Assembly: GCF_900446695.1 (NCBI RefSeq)
Contig: NZ_UAVP01000003.1
Coordinates: forward strand, 124,001-188,000
Source of the DNA: Capnocytophaga sputigena
GTDB lineage: Bacteria; Bacteroidota; Bacteroidia; Flavobacteriales; Flavobacteriaceae
Reading direction: 5' to 3'
DNA length: 64,000 bases
Shown in pieces: positions 1 to 8,540 of this stretch (within the stretch, counting starts at the first letter, position 1; each line of letters opens with the position of its first letter). The notes under the pieces were generated by a model. The model was not told the DNA's origin and searched no databases. It saw nothing but the letters and a program-made list of their open reading frames with translations. The position numbers and the translations under genes were made by a program.

Positions 1-757
1 CTACAGGTTTACCCGTTTGTCCTACGTGTTCAGAATGAGGTCGCCATCCCATATCAGCAACAGGTTTAGAACAAGCGGTTGCTGCACCTAATACTTCAGC
101 AAGTCCTTCCACTATCTGCCAATTCTCGGCAGCTTTCAACCCTCTTCCTCCTGAAACCACTATAGTAGCATCGTCTAACGACACTTTACCCGAGGTTTTC
201 TCTGTAGTGATTACTTGTATCCCCCAATCACTATCAGGAAGTGTAGGAGCAAAAGGTTCTACTGTAAGTTCAACATTTTTTTCTTCTGTTTTAAAAGCAT
301 TAGGAGCTAATCCTAATATTTTTATAGGGGTATTGATTTGACTAAGACTAATCGCTTTGTTTGAGAACACATTACTTTTTACAATAAAATCTTCAGTAGG
401 TAAAGAAATGACATTAGATACATACCCCGCTTGCAAGCTATTAGCTAATAAAGGAGCTACTTCTTTGGCTTGTGAAGAAGTGCTAAATACCACTATCGTA
501 CTACTTTCTTTTGCTACTGCTTGTTGCAATAGATGATTAAGTGTATTGGCAGAAATATGTTGTAGTTGGTCATTGGTAATGCTAAGCACTTTATTTACCC
601 CATAAGCAGCTAATACTTCAGGTTGAGGTACATTTATAGTTACAGCTACTACTTTTGTTTGTTGTTTATCGGCAATTGCACGAGCATAAGTAGCTACTTC
701 AAAAGCGCTTTTTTTCACTTTTCCATTTTCGGAATCTATATATATGAGTACTGACAT
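1..757 (-). CDS. etfA: Electron transfer flavoprotein subunit alpha (partial, C-terminus outside window)
   Basis: FAD-binding alpha subunit of the electron transfer flavoprotein, which carries electrons from acyl-CoA and related dehydrogenases in the cytoplasm. Reading the minus strand from the ATG at 757 gives about 252 residues (MSVLIYIDSENGKVKKSAFE...) open to the window edge; the usual length is about 320, so roughly 70 C-terminal residues are missing. The start of the FAD domain is seen near residue 204 (VVSGGRGLKAAENW), followed by the conserved region DMGWRPHSEHVGQTG. It starts 6 nt after the etfB stop, so the two subunits are surely co-transcribed. Identification is secure; the truncation is only the window boundary. 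Confidence 0.95.
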   Translation of the reverse strand, partial: MSVLIYIDSENGKVKKSAFEVATYARAIADKQQTKVVAVTINVPQPEVLAAYGVNKVLSITNDQLQHISANTLNHLLQQAVAKESSTIVVFSTSSQAKEVAPLLANSLQAGYVSNVISLPTEDFIVKSNVFSNKAISLSQINTPIKILGLAPNAFKTEEKNVELTVEPFAPTLPDSDWGIQVITTEKTSGKVSLDDATIVVSGGRGLKAAENWQIVEGLAEVLGAATACSKPVADMGWRPHSEHVGQTGKPV

Positions 758-763
758 TTTTAA

Positions 764-1510
764 TTAAATTACTTTTGCTTCGTTATGTAATAAATCAATA
801 AGGGTATCTAAATCATCGGCAGATACTATTTTCACAGGTTGTTTTGCAGGAAGTTTCTCAAATCCTACAGTTGTTACCCTCACATCGGTAGCCTCAGCAG
901 GTAATACCGTGATTGCTTTAGTGCGTGCTGCCATTAAGTTACGCATATTGGGGATGCGGAGATCTTTCTCTTGAGTAAGACCTTTTTGCCCTGCAATTAC
1001 CAAAGGAAGTGTAGCAGTTAGTTTTTCTCTGCCGCCATCTATTTCTCGTTGGGCAGTTACTTTGTTGCCTTCAATTTCTAAACCTATACATTTGTTTATA
1101 AAAGGAAGATTTAAAAGCGAAGATAAATAACCTCCTACCATTCCTCCATTGTAGTCAATAGATTCCTTACCAGTAATGATAAGGTCATAATTACCTTCTT
1201 TGGCAACTCTTGCAAGTTGAGTAGCTACAAAAAAAGCATCAGTAGGGGCGGCATCTATACGAATGATATCGTCAGCTCCTATAGCTGAAGCTTTTCTTAG
1301 TACTGGTTCTGTTTCTTGTGTTCCCACATTCACAAGGGTAACATTTGCCCCTAATTGTTCTTTAAGCATAATAGCTTTAGTGAGGCAAAACTCATCATTA
1401 GGATTGATAATAAACTGTACCCCTGAAGGGTTAAACTGTTTGTTATCTTCCGTAAAGTTTATTTTAGAAGTAGTGTCGGGAACACTACTGATACATACTA
1501 ATATCTTCAT
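764..1510 (-). CDS. etfB: Electron transfer flavoprotein subunit beta
   Basis: AMP-binding beta subunit of the electron transfer flavoprotein and partner of the downstream etfA product. 248 residues, the normal size for the family. It begins MKILVCISSVPDTT, contains the NPNDEFCLTKA segment typical of the family, and carries the beta-subunit signature at about residues 150-172 (VTAQREIDGGREKL then TLPLVI). It is the first gene of a two-gene minus-strand operon with etfA 6 nt downstream. The 144-nt gap upstream is shared with the divergent methyltransferase gene. I found no clean TAnnTTTG box for etfB (the nearest match ends in A rather than G), so its promoter is not placed. Confidence 0.96.
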   Translation of the reverse strand: MKILVCISSVPDTTSKINFTEDNKQFNPSGVQFIINPNDEFCLTKAIMLKEQLGANVTLVNVGTQETEPVLRKASAIGADDIIRIDAAPTDAFFVATQLARVAKEGNYDLIITGKESIDYNGGMVGGYLSSLLNLPFINKCIGLEIEGNKVTAQREIDGGREKLTATLPLVIAGQKGLTQEKDLRIPNMRNLMAARTKAITVLPAEATDVRVTTVGFEKLPAKQPVKIVSADDLDTLIDLLHNEAKVI

Positions 1511-1613
1511 AATCTTATAGATAATAGGATTAAATTGAACTTAATGTTTTAATTTTAAAGGCGTAAAAGTACTATGTTTTTACTAACTACACAAATTATT
1601 ATACAAAAAATCG

Positions 1614-1621
1614 TAATTTTG
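1614..1621 (+). promoter_or_regulatory. Putative -7 promoter box (TAATTTTG) for the methyltransferase gene
   Basis: TAATTTTG matches the Bacteroidota -7 consensus TAnnTTTG and lies 33 nt before the methyltransferase ATG. No TTG is visible at the usual 19-21 bp upstream, so this is a half-match. Confidence 0.4.
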
Positions 1622-1654
1622 CCGTTCTAATTAATTGAAATACTATAAGAAATA

Positions 1655-2314
1655 ATGACTCCTCCCATTACTGATATGCGCCTATTAGGACAACTATTTC
1701 GTTATCCTGAAGGAGACTACGCCAAAGAAGTAGGCGATTTTATTTTTGCTTCCAATAGTGCTATGATAAATTGTACTATTGATTGTTTAGCACTGCAACC
1801 TCATCAAAAAGTTTTAGAGATAGGTTTTGGTAATGGCAAACATCTCCCATATTTATTTAAAAAGGAAAGTTCCCTACAATATATAGGAGTAGAAACTTCT
1901 TCCGCAATGATAACTGAAGCAACTGAGTACAACAACGTTTTAGTTGGTCTACAAAAAGTACATTTTTTAGAAGTAGCTGCTGATGAGCTCCCTAATTTTG
2001 ATTATTCTTTTGATGTATGTTTTTCAGTAAATACTCTTTATTTTTTAGAAAACCCATTATATTATTACAAAAAGATTCACGCTTTACTCAATTCACAAGG
2101 TAAAGTAGCGATTGGTTTTATAGATAAAAGTACAGGAGAGAAAGCGCCTTTTGCACAGGAAGGTTTTAGGTTTTATACTGCTGAAGAAGTAGCTGAAATA
2201 CTTAAAGCAGCTGGTTTTGAACATATAACAAAATTGCCTTTTGAAGAAACTCTTGTTTCAGCAAAAGGCAAAAATATCCAACGAAAATATTGGGTGGTAA
2301 TAGGTGATAAGTAG
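1655..2314 (+). CDS. Class I SAM-dependent methyltransferase, substrate unknown
   Basis: 219-residue cytoplasmic protein with a Rossmann-type methyltransferase fold. Motif I, the SAM-binding glycine loop, is VLEIGFGNGK at residues 53-62; an acidic residue follows at the end of strand 2 (YIGVETS), and the motif IV/post-I region reads FDVCFSVNTLYFLENP. This is the Methyltransf_11/25 type, like small-molecule or UbiE-like enzymes. Nothing in the sequence identifies the substrate. It is a single plus-strand gene, convergent with the DUF4230 gene whose stop lies only 16 nt away, with no obvious hairpin between them. The ATG at 1655 follows a purine-rich stretch (AAGAAATA). Confidence 0.85.
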   Translation: MTPPITDMRLLGQLFRYPEGDYAKEVGDFIFASNSAMINCTIDCLALQPHQKVLEIGFGNGKHLPYLFKKESSLQYIGVETSSAMITEATEYNNVLVGLQKVHFLEVAADELPNFDYSFDVCFSVNTLYFLENPLYYYKKIHALLNSQGKVAIGFIDKSTGEKAPFAQEGFRFYTAEEVAEILKAAGFEHITKLPFEETLVSAKGKNIQRKYWVVIGDK

Positions 2315-2330
2315 AAAAAATATCTTATCT

Positions 2331-2945
2331 CTATGGTTTCAGAAGTTTAAAATCATCTTTGTTCTCAATAGGTGTGTTTTGGTATTCTAATGTCCAACCT
2401 ACGGCACGAGTGGCAAAGATAAGGTTAGAAAGCTCAGTAAGTAATCTGTTTTGAGCATTGCTCTTCAAAGTAGAAGCATCTACCTTGCGTTGTAATTCTG
2501 CTTTTACTTTTTTCTGTATTTTCTCTACATCGGCTGGGGTAAATGGGTTTACCTGACTCTGACTTACATCGTAATACTTCATTGTAGGGTAAATCTTCAC
2601 CTCAGCTTCTGGTAACGATTTAATGATAACTTTCTTTTGTTCTTCGTTTACTTCATAGTCGATTTTGTGCAAATCATAAGCTACTGTTACATCAGCATTT
2701 ACTACTGTGAGGATTTTCTTATCAAACGATAGCAAATCCATAAAGTACTTTTGAGTATCGGTATACGAGAGTACTTCAGCAAAATGACCTTCAGTAACTA
2801 CCAGTTTGCTCACATTTGCGATTTGTGTTTGTATTAGGGCTGTATCAGCTTCTAATCGTTCTTGACTTTCTTTTTTATCGCTAAAATATTTTATAAGTAG
2901 CAATACGGCGACCGCTACGACTACTCCTAATAAAAATTTCTTCAT
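2331..2945 (-). CDS. DUF4230 family membrane-anchored protein
   Basis: 204 residues with one N-terminal membrane segment (residues about 4-20, FLLGVVVAVAVLLLIKYF) and a large extracytoplasmic part, so probably anchored in the inner membrane facing the periplasm. The region TQIANVSKLVVTEGHFAEVL and the ADVTVAYDL segment match the DUF4230 family as I know it. The function of that family is unknown. It is the last gene of a minus-strand operon (NUDIX, unknown, crcB, this gene), 12 nt after crcB. Confidence 0.8.
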   Translation of the reverse strand: MKKFLLGVVVAVAVLLLIKYFSDKKESQERLEADTALIQTQIANVSKLVVTEGHFAEVLSYTDTQKYFMDLLSFDKKILTVVNADVTVAYDLHKIDYEVNEEQKKVIIKSLPEAEVKIYPTMKYYDVSQSQVNPFTPADVEKIQKKVKAELQRKVDASTLKSNAQNRLLTELSNLIFATRAVGWTLEYQNTPIENKDDFKLLKP

Positions 2946-2957
2946 TATTTTTATACT

Positions 2958-3332
2958 TTATTTATTACCTACAATACACCCCAAAAAGCACGCCAAAATA
3001 CCAATTCCTACACTAACTATTACATAAAGAATGGCTTTTAGTAGTTCATTTTGTTGATATAACTGCAGTACCTCCAATGAAAAAGTAGAGAATGTTGTAA
3101 AACCTCCCAAAACACCTGTCATCAGCAATAAGGGTAAAAAGCTCTCCCCTACTCTATTCTTAAAATAGCTATACAATACACCTATAAGAAAGCATCCTAA
3201 TACATTTACTACCAAAATGCCTATTGGGAATGTACAAGTACGTGCTATCTTGTTAAAGGCTATTGAAAGCATATAACGCAATGTGCCTCCTACAAAGCTA
3301 CCAAGTCCAACTATTAGTATATCTTTTATCAT
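2958..3332 (-). CDS. crcB: Fluoride exporter CrcB/Fluc
   Basis: Small inner-membrane fluoride channel of the CrcB/Fluc family that works as a dual-topology dimer. With the start at 3332 the protein is 124 residues with four hydrophobic segments, the usual size. Family landmarks are the GSFVGGTLRY segment near the N-terminus, NVLGCFLIG, and GGFTTFSTFS, the pore-lining phenylalanine/threonine track. I chose the ATG at 3332 over the ATG 21 nt upstream because it forms an ATGA overlap with the upstream stop codon and matches family N-termini (MIKDILIVGLGSF). No fluoride riboswitch can precede it, because the start lies inside the upstream gene; expression must come from the operon promoter. Confidence 0.93.
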   Translation of the reverse strand: MIKDILIVGLGSFVGGTLRYMLSIAFNKIARTCTFPIGILVVNVLGCFLIGVLYSYFKNRVGESFLPLLLMTGVLGGFTTFSTFSLEVLQLYQQNELLKAILYVIVSVGIGILACFLGCIVGNK

Positions 3333-3757
3333 ATCAACGCAAACTCTGCACAATCCTCATACGATATATATAGAATCCACTTCATTCTTTCAGATAAAAA
3401 GTAATGATGTTCAGGTATATTATCCAATATATCTACTATGACTTTTTCTAAATATTTAAATGAGAATATATAGGTTAGGTTCGATACATTATCTCCTAAA
3501 TACACCACTTTTTCATCTGGTGCTATCCCCGCCTCCATTGCAATACTCTTTACAAAAGCTACAATGGCTTCATTCTCATCAAAAAACATTCTTTGATACT
3601 CATCCAATAGCTCAAAATCTACCCTACTCCCCACAAAAGGTAAGTTAGCATTCACCTTATCTACATAAATATCAGAGCTTATTATTTGAAAATCTCCATC
3701 TTCTATATGCTCTTCTAATATTTTGATAAGCTCTAAATCATAAAAATTCTTTTCCAT
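3329..3757 (-). CDS. Unknown protein, acidic, 142 residues
   Basis: I do not recognise this protein. It is acidic, has no signal peptide and no membrane segment, and ends with a hydrophobic/aromatic stretch (MKWILYISYEDCAEFALI). Its composition and size resemble the immunity-type hypothetical proteins common in this phylum, but no motif supports that. It overlaps the NUDIX gene by 20 nt upstream and crcB by 4 nt (ATGA) downstream, so it is translationally coupled in the NUDIX-crcB-DUF4230 operon. The overlap on both sides makes it a real gene rather than a chance reading frame. Confidence 0.75.
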   Translation of the reverse strand: MEKNFYDLELIKILEEHIEDGDFQIISSDIYVDKVNANLPFVGSRVDFELLDEYQRMFFDENEAIVAFVKSIAMEAGIAPDEKVVYLGDNVSNLTYIFSFKYLEKVIVDILDNIPEHHYFLSERMKWILYISYEDCAEFALI

Positions 3758-4346
3758 CTCTAACGCCTAATACCAATTGAATATTCTTATACGAGTTCTT
3801 CACCAATTCTTTTGCCTCTGCCTCATCTTTCCAACATACTTTCTCTATACCTTCCTCTGTTTGGGGGACTAACTTCTTCTTGTAAGTAGTGGTCATATCA
3901 TACCAATAGGTTTCTTTCAAAAAGTAGTGTCCATCGCGCTTAAACAGGTGGTAAGTAATTGTCCTAAAACGCTGTATCAAGAGTTTTTTTACCCCTGTTT
4001 CTTCCTCTACTTCACGCAAGGCACAAGTGGCTATATTTTCACCCTTTTCTTTCTTCCCTTTGGGCAAATCCCAATTGCCGTGTCGCTTGATAAGTAGTAC
4101 TTTTCCTTCCTCATTATACACCACGCCTCCTCCCGCTTTTATAGTGGGTACAAGCTTCTTAAATTTCTTTATAAGTTTCTCTTCCTTAGGGTGATAGAGA
4201 TATATTCTACTTACCTCTTTACGACCTAATTCCTTGATGATTTCATCAAAGGTTACATCTTTTAATGGAAAATATTTGACGTTCTCAATATTTTCTCGTA
4301 CATTTGTCAAAATAATCGACTTATCGTCTAAAAATATTTCATACAT
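3738..4346 (-). CDS. NUDIX hydrolase
   Basis: 202-residue cytoplasmic hydrolase of nucleoside-diphosphate-X compounds. The NUDIX box (G x5 E x7 REUxEExGU) is complete at residues 97-119: G97, E103, then REVEEETGV at 111-119; the catalytic/metal-binding glutamates are present. About 70 residues precede the domain, an extension I also associate with flavobacterial homologues beside pyrE. The substrate cannot be read from sequence. The gene diverges from pyrE with only 6 nt between the two start codons, so the pyrE promoter lies inside this gene. It is the first gene of the operon running to the DUF4230 gene. Confidence 0.9.
   Translation of the reverse strand: MYEIFLDDKSIILTNVRENIENVKYFPLKDVTFDEIIKELGRKEVSRIYLYHPKEEKLIKKFKKLVPTIKAGGGVVYNEEGKVLLIKRHGNWDLPKGKKEKGENIATCALREVEEETGVKKLLIQRFRTITYHLFKRDGHYFLKETYWYDMTTTYKKKLVPQTEEGIEKVCWKDEAEAKELVKNSYKNIQLVLGVRDGKEFL
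4276..4306 (+). promoter_or_regulatory. Promoter for pyrE, inside the NUDIX coding sequence
   Basis: TTG at 4276-4278, 20 bp spacer, and TACATTTG at 4299-4306 match the Bacteroidota sigma-A promoter. It lies 46 nt upstream of the pyrE ATG and within the first 25 codons of the oppositely oriented NUDIX gene. Only 6 nt separate the two starts, so a promoter in this position is required. Confidence 0.75.
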
Positions 4347-4352
4347 AAGCTT

Positions 4353-4994
4353 ATGATTTTAGATAACATTACGGCACAACGTACTGCCGAATTTTTACTG
4401 CAAATTAACGCAATAAAATTGAATTCTGAAAATTATTTTACGTGGGCAAGTGGTTGGAAGTCGCCTATTTATTGCGACAATCGCATAATCCTCTCATTCC
4501 CAGAGATTCGCAATTACATTGCTAACACTATGGCCACCTATATCAAAAACCATTATCCCTCTACCGAGGTGGTAGCAGGGGTTGCTACAGGAGCTATCGG
4601 AATGGGAATGTTAGTAGCTAATGCACTCAAATTGCCCTTTGTCTATGTGCGTCCTGAACCTAAAAAACACGGTCGTCAAAACCAAATAGAGGGATTACTC
4701 TCTGCAGGACAACAAGTAATTGTTATAGAAGACCTCATCAGCACAGGTATGAGTAGCCTCAATGCTGTAAAAGCCCTTCGCGACTTCGGCGCTGAAGTTT
4801 TAGGTATGGTGGCTATCTTCTCGTATAACTTTCAGGTGGCAAATGCCAATTTTGCTTCCGAAAAACTCTCCCTTCATACCCTCAGTGACTACGACCATCT
4901 GCTGGTTAAAGCTTTAGAAATAGGCTACATCAGCGAGTATGAACTCGATACTCTTAAAGAATGGCGCAAAAGCCCCGACACTTGGAAGAATTAA
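4353..4994 (+). CDS. pyrE: Orotate phosphoribosyltransferase
   Basis: Transfers the phosphoribosyl group of PRPP to orotate, giving OMP, in de novo pyrimidine synthesis. 213 residues, normal length. The N-terminal region FTWASGWKSPIYCDNR is the characteristic substrate-binding stretch, and the PRPP-binding loop is VIVIEDLISTGMSS near residue 128. The start MILDNITAQRTAEFLLQI fits family N-termini. Another pathway enzyme, pyrD, lies far away in this window (55722). pyrE leads a plus-strand set with a DUF695-RraB gene 25 nt downstream, an SRPBCC gene and aroC. Confidence 0.97.
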   Translation: MILDNITAQRTAEFLLQINAIKLNSENYFTWASGWKSPIYCDNRIILSFPEIRNYIANTMATYIKNHYPSTEVVAGVATGAIGMGMLVANALKLPFVYVRPEPKKHGRQNQIEGLLSAGQQVIVIEDLISTGMSSLNAVKALRDFGAEVLGMVAIFSYNFQVANANFASEKLSLHTLSDYDHLLVKALEIGYISEYELDTLKEWRKSPDTWKN

Positions 4995-5019
4995 CAAATT
5001 GAAAAATCAGTAAATTAAT

Positions 5020-5796
5020 ATGACTCAAAAAACAGAAATCCCTGAAAACTGGGCTGTCTACATCGGTAGAGTAGAAGATAAACCCGCCGTATTTCGCCTT
5101 AATTTAGGTTTAGGCGAAACTGATTTACCGCTCCCTCAATTCACTCATTGTGTGAGAGTAAACATCGTGCTAAAAAATCCTGATGAACACGGCTTTTCAT
5201 CCGACCAAGAACGCGAGCTTCTCTATGATATAGAAGATACACGCCTAATGCCTCTACTCAAGGAAACCGACCTATTAGCTGGGGTTTTAACTTTTGATGG
5301 GGCGGTTACTTGGTATTTCTACTCTCAAAATGCGGCTGCCTTAGCTCCCTCGTTAGAAGAGGCTTTTAATACAAGCAATTATACTCCTGAAGTAGAAGTA
5401 GCCAACGACCCCGAATGGAAAACCTATACAGAATTTCTTTACCCAAATATCTACGAACATCAAAGCATCAAAAACAGTGCTGTACGACACCATTGCGAGC
5501 AGTCTGGCGACCATACTGACCAAGAGCGCCCTATAGACCATTGGTTGTATTTCAACACTGAAAAGGATATGGCTGAAGCTATCGATAAGGTGAAAGCCTT
5601 AGGCTATGAAATACAAGAAAGTGGCAAAATAGAACCCGAAGAAGGTGATGACCCTAACGAAGATTTAGGCTACCAATTGATAATTACCAAAGTAAATACC
5701 ATAGAGGCTATCGACCCCGATACTTGGGACTTGATAGATGTAGCTCTCGATACCAATGGCCAGTACGACGGCTGGGAAACCGTTTTAGTAAAATAA
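5020..5796 (+). CDS. DUF695 plus RraB-like two-domain protein
   Basis: 258-residue acidic cytoplasmic protein. The N-terminal half (about residues 1-135, WAVYIGRVEDKPAVFRLNLG...WYFYSQNAAALAP) looks like DUF695; the C-terminal part (about 150-258, DHWLYFNTEKDMAEAIDKVKALGYEI...YDGWETVLVK) resembles the RNase E inhibitor protein B fold. In gamma-proteobacteria RraB alone binds and inhibits RNase E; here the fused form is the common Bacteroidota arrangement and its role is untested as far as I know. It sits between pyrE and an SRPBCC gene and is likely co-transcribed with them. Confidence 0.75.
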   Translation: MTQKTEIPENWAVYIGRVEDKPAVFRLNLGLGETDLPLPQFTHCVRVNIVLKNPDEHGFSSDQERELLYDIEDTRLMPLLKETDLLAGVLTFDGAVTWYFYSQNAAALAPSLEEAFNTSNYTPEVEVANDPEWKTYTEFLYPNIYEHQSIKNSAVRHHCEQSGDHTDQERPIDHWLYFNTEKDMAEAIDKVKALGYEIQESGKIEPEEGDDPNEDLGYQLIITKVNTIEAIDPDTWDLIDVALDTNGQYDGWETVLVK

Positions 5797-5838
5797 CAAA
5801 TTGCCCGTGCGGCTCGTACCAAATTGACAAATTATCCA

Positions 5839-6231
5839 ATGAATTTAGAAACCCAAAAAACAATCATCCCCAAGAGTGCTAAAGACCTCTTTACTCTCTT
5901 AGAAAAAGTAGAAACCTTTGAACGCTTGATGCCCGAAAACATCAGCAAATTTGAAAAACTCAGCGACACTTCTTTTGTGTTTGCCTTAAAAGGAATGCCT
6001 GAGATTTATTTAGAAAAGAAAAGTAGTACCCCCCATAGCCAGCTAGTATTAGGAGAAGCAAATGGTAAAATCCCCTTTCAGCTCACTACCAATATTGCTG
6101 AAATATCAGATAAAGAAAGCGAAGTGCAACTACTCTTCAAAGGGGATTTTAATCCCATAATGGCAATGATGGTCAAAACGCCCATCAGCAAGTTTATAGA
6201 GGTATTAGTAACAAAAATGAAAGACTTATAA
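5839..6231 (+). CDS. SRPBCC (START-like) family protein
   Basis: 130 residues with the START/Bet v1-like helix-grip pattern: an N-terminal helix ([22 protein letters not shown]), a series of beta strands and a long C-terminal helix ([16 protein letters not shown]). Such folds bind hydrophobic ligands or act as chaperones; the ligand here is unknown. I set the start at the ATG at 5839 (MNLETQKTI) rather than a TTG 15 nt upstream. Its TAA overlaps the aroC ATG by one base (TAATG), so aroC is translationally coupled to it. Confidence 0.75.
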   Translation: MNLETQKTIIPKSAKDLFTLLEKVETFERLMPENISKFEKLSDTSFVFALKGMPEIYLEKKSSTPHSQLVLGEANGKIPFQLTTNIAEISDKESEVQLLFKGDFNPIMAMMVKTPISKFIEVLVTKMKDL

Positions 6232-7289
6232 TGGCAGGCAATAGCTTTGGCACTCTTTTTAGGCTCACCTCCTTTGGCGAGTCACACGGCGAGGCATTAG
6301 GAGGCATCATTGATGGCTGTCCCCCCAATATTCTTTTAGATTTTGAAGCCATACAGCACGAGCTTGATCGGCGCCGTCCAGGGCAGTCGGCTATTGTTAC
6401 CCAGCGCAAAGAGGGCGACAAAGTACGCTTCCTTTCGGGTATTTTAAACGGCAAGACTACAGGCACCCCTATTGGCTTTATCATTGAAAACGAAAATCAG
6501 CATTCAGCCGATTATGCCCATATAGCCGAGGTATACCGTCCCAGCCACGCCGATTATGTATATCAACAGAAATACGGTATTCGTGATGTTCGTGGAGGCG
6601 GACGCTCATCAGCACGCGAGACCGTAAGCCGTGTGGTAGCAGGATCTATTGCCAAACAAGTACTCAAAGGAATACAAATCAACGCTTATGTATCAAGTGT
6701 AGGCGAGCTTTCCCTTACTAAACCCTATACCGACCTCGATTTAGCCATAGCCGAAACCAATGCCGTGCGCTGTCCCGATCCTATCTTAGCAGAACAAATG
6801 GAAGCCTATATCAAAGCTATTCGTAAAGAAGGCGACACAGTGGGCGGAGTAGTAAGCTGTGTAGTAAAAGGTGTGCCTATAGGTTGGGGCGAACCTGTGT
6901 TCGACAAGCTCCACGCACAACTCGGCAAGGCGATGCTCTCTATCAATGCCGTAAAAGGCTTTGAATATGGTAGTGGCTTTGCGGGTACTACAATGCGTGG
7001 TAGTCAGCACAACGACCTTTTCAACCCCGATGGCTCTACACAAACCAACTATTCAGGCGGTATACAAGGGGGTATCAGCAATAGTATGGATATTTATTTT
7101 AGAGTAGCTTTCAAGCCTGTAGCTACCCTTATGCAAGAACAACCTGCCCTCGATAGCAAAGGCAACATAGTAACTATGCAAGGTAAAGGCAGACACGACC
7201 CCTGTGTAGTACCCCGCGCTGTACCTATTGTTGAGGCAATGACAGCAATGGTACTATTAGATTTTTGTTTGTTAAATAAAAAACACTAA
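6231..7289 (+). CDS. aroC: Chorismate synthase
   Basis: Last step of the shikimate pathway: converts 5-enolpyruvylshikimate 3-phosphate to chorismate with reduced FMN. 352 residues, the usual length. Signatures seen are [14 protein letters not shown] at the N-terminus, GGRSSARET in the middle and MRGSQHND toward the end. It is the fourth gene of the pyrE run and overlaps the SRPBCC stop by one base. The next gene, fbaA, has its own promoter in the 76-nt gap that follows. Confidence 0.97.
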   Translation: MAGNSFGTLFRLTSFGESHGEALGGIIDGCPPNILLDFEAIQHELDRRRPGQSAIVTQRKEGDKVRFLSGILNGKTTGTPIGFIIENENQHSADYAHIAEVYRPSHADYVYQQKYGIRDVRGGGRSSARETVSRVVAGSIAKQVLKGIQINAYVSSVGELSLTKPYTDLDLAIAETNAVRCPDPILAEQMEAYIKAIRKEGDTVGGVVSCVVKGVPIGWGEPVFDKLHAQLGKAMLSINAVKGFEYGSGFAGTTMRGSQHNDLFNPDGSTQTNYSGGIQGGISNSMDIYFRVAFKPVATLMQEQPALDSKGNIVTMQGKGRHDPCVVPRAVPIVEAMTAMVLLDFCLLNKKH

Positions 7290-7295
7290 ATTATT

Positions 7296-7326
7296 TTGAT
7301 AGTTCAATAGATTTTTTATATCTTTG
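7296..7326 (+). promoter_or_regulatory. Promoter for fbaA
   Basis: TTG at 7296-7298, 20 bp spacer and TATCTTTG at 7319-7326, a full match to the Bacteroidota promoter, 39 nt before the fbaA start. Confidence 0.8.
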
Positions 7327-7365
7327 CGGTCTCAATTTGAAAACTAATTATATCTTAATAAAGAA

Positions 7366-8433
7366 ATGGCACATAACATTAAAAAAGGCGTAATTCTTGG
7401 AAAAGAAGTACAAGAAGTATTCAAATACGCCAAAGAAAAAGGCTTTGCTCTTCCTGCAGCCAACGTTATCAGTTCTAACTCTATCAATGCTGCTTTAGAA
7501 ACTGCTGTAGCAGTAAACGCCCCAATGATTATCCAATTCTCTAATGGCGGCGCTCAGTTTATGGCTGGTAAAGGTCTTTCTAACGACAACCAACGTGCTT
7601 CAGTTCTTGGAGCTGTAGCTGGAGCAAAACACGTTCACCAACTAGCCGAAGCTTACGGCGCTTCTATCATCTTGCATACTGACCACTGTGCTAAAAAATT
7701 ACTTCCTTGGTTAGACGGTATGCTCGAAGCTTCTGAAAAACACTTCAAAGAAACAGGAAAACCTCTTTTTAGCTCTCATATGATTGACCTCTCTGAAGAG
7801 CCTATCAAAGAAAATATCGAAACTTGCAAACGTTACCTCGAACGTATGAGCAAAATGGATATGACTTTGGAAATCGAACTCGGTATGACTGGTGGTGAAG
7901 AAGATGGAGTGGATAACTCTCACGTTGATAGCAACAAACTCTTTACACAACCTGAAGATGTAGCTTTCGCTTATGAAGAACTTTCTAAAGTAAGCTCTCA
8001 ATTCACTATCGCTGCCGCTTTTGGTAACGTTCACGGAGTGTACAAACCTGGTAACGTAAAATTAACTCCTAAAATCTTAAGAGATTCTCAAGACTACGTT
8101 TCTAAAAAATACAACTTAGGTCATAATGCTCTTGACCTCGTATTCCACGGCGGTTCTGGATCTACTCTCGAAGAAATCCGCGAGGCTATTTCTTACGGTG
8201 TTATCAAAATGAACATTGATACCGACTTGCAATACGCTTTCACCGAAGGTGTTCGCGACTATATGAAAGCCAAAGCTGCTTACTTGCAAGGTCAAATAGG
8301 TAACCCTGAAGGTCCTGAAGCTCCTAACAAAAAATACTACGATCCTCGTGTATGGCTTCGTGAAGGTGAAAAAACTTTCGTTACCCGCTTGAAAAAAGCT
8401 TTCGAAGATCTTAACAACGTAAATACTTTATAG
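7366..8433 (+). CDS. fbaA: Fructose-bisphosphate aldolase, class II
   Basis: Zinc-dependent aldolase that interconverts fructose 1,6-bisphosphate with dihydroxyacetone phosphate and glyceraldehyde 3-phosphate in glycolysis. 355 residues, the length of the class IIA (E. coli FbaA) type. The catalytic/zinc region ILHTDHCAKKLLPW, the acidic segment LEIELGMTGGEEDGVDN, a zinc-ligand histidine in AAAFGNVHGVYKPG and the phosphate-binding HGGSGSTLEEI are all visible. It is a single gene with its own promoter and a strong hairpin terminator. Its codons look well chosen (many C-ending codons), in keeping with high expression. Confidence 0.97.
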   Translation: MAHNIKKGVILGKEVQEVFKYAKEKGFALPAANVISSNSINAALETAVAVNAPMIIQFSNGGAQFMAGKGLSNDNQRASVLGAVAGAKHVHQLAEAYGASIILHTDHCAKKLLPWLDGMLEASEKHFKETGKPLFSSHMIDLSEEPIKENIETCKRYLERMSKMDMTLEIELGMTGGEEDGVDNSHVDSNKLFTQPEDVAFAYEELSKVSSQFTIAAAFGNVHGVYKPGNVKLTPKILRDSQDYVSKKYNLGHNALDLVFHGGSGSTLEEIREAISYGVIKMNIDTDLQYAFTEGVRDYMKAKAAYLQGQIGNPEGPEAPNKKYYDPRVWLREGEKTFVTRLKKAFEDLNNVNTL

Positions 8434-8446
8434 TATTCCCCTTGAT

Positions 8447-8498
8447 AAACTTTGCCAAAAGGCTACTCAGTATCAGGGTAGATCTTTTGGCAAAGTTT
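8447..8498 (+). terminator. Rho-independent terminator after fbaA
   Basis: A perfect 15-bp stem (8447-8461 with 8484-8498) and a 22-nt loop, ending in a T run at 8496-8500. The stem core AAACTTTGCCAAAAG is shared with hairpins at 9380 and 19504. Confidence 0.85.
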
Positions 8499-8540
8499 TT
8501 GATTTACTAAAAAAAACAAATACTTTTAAAATAATTTTTT

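Noticed and set aside
2958-3360. A fluoride riboswitch in front of crcB.
   Set aside because: The crcB start overlaps the stop of the upstream gene, so there is no untranslated leader for a riboswitch, and no such fold is seen there.
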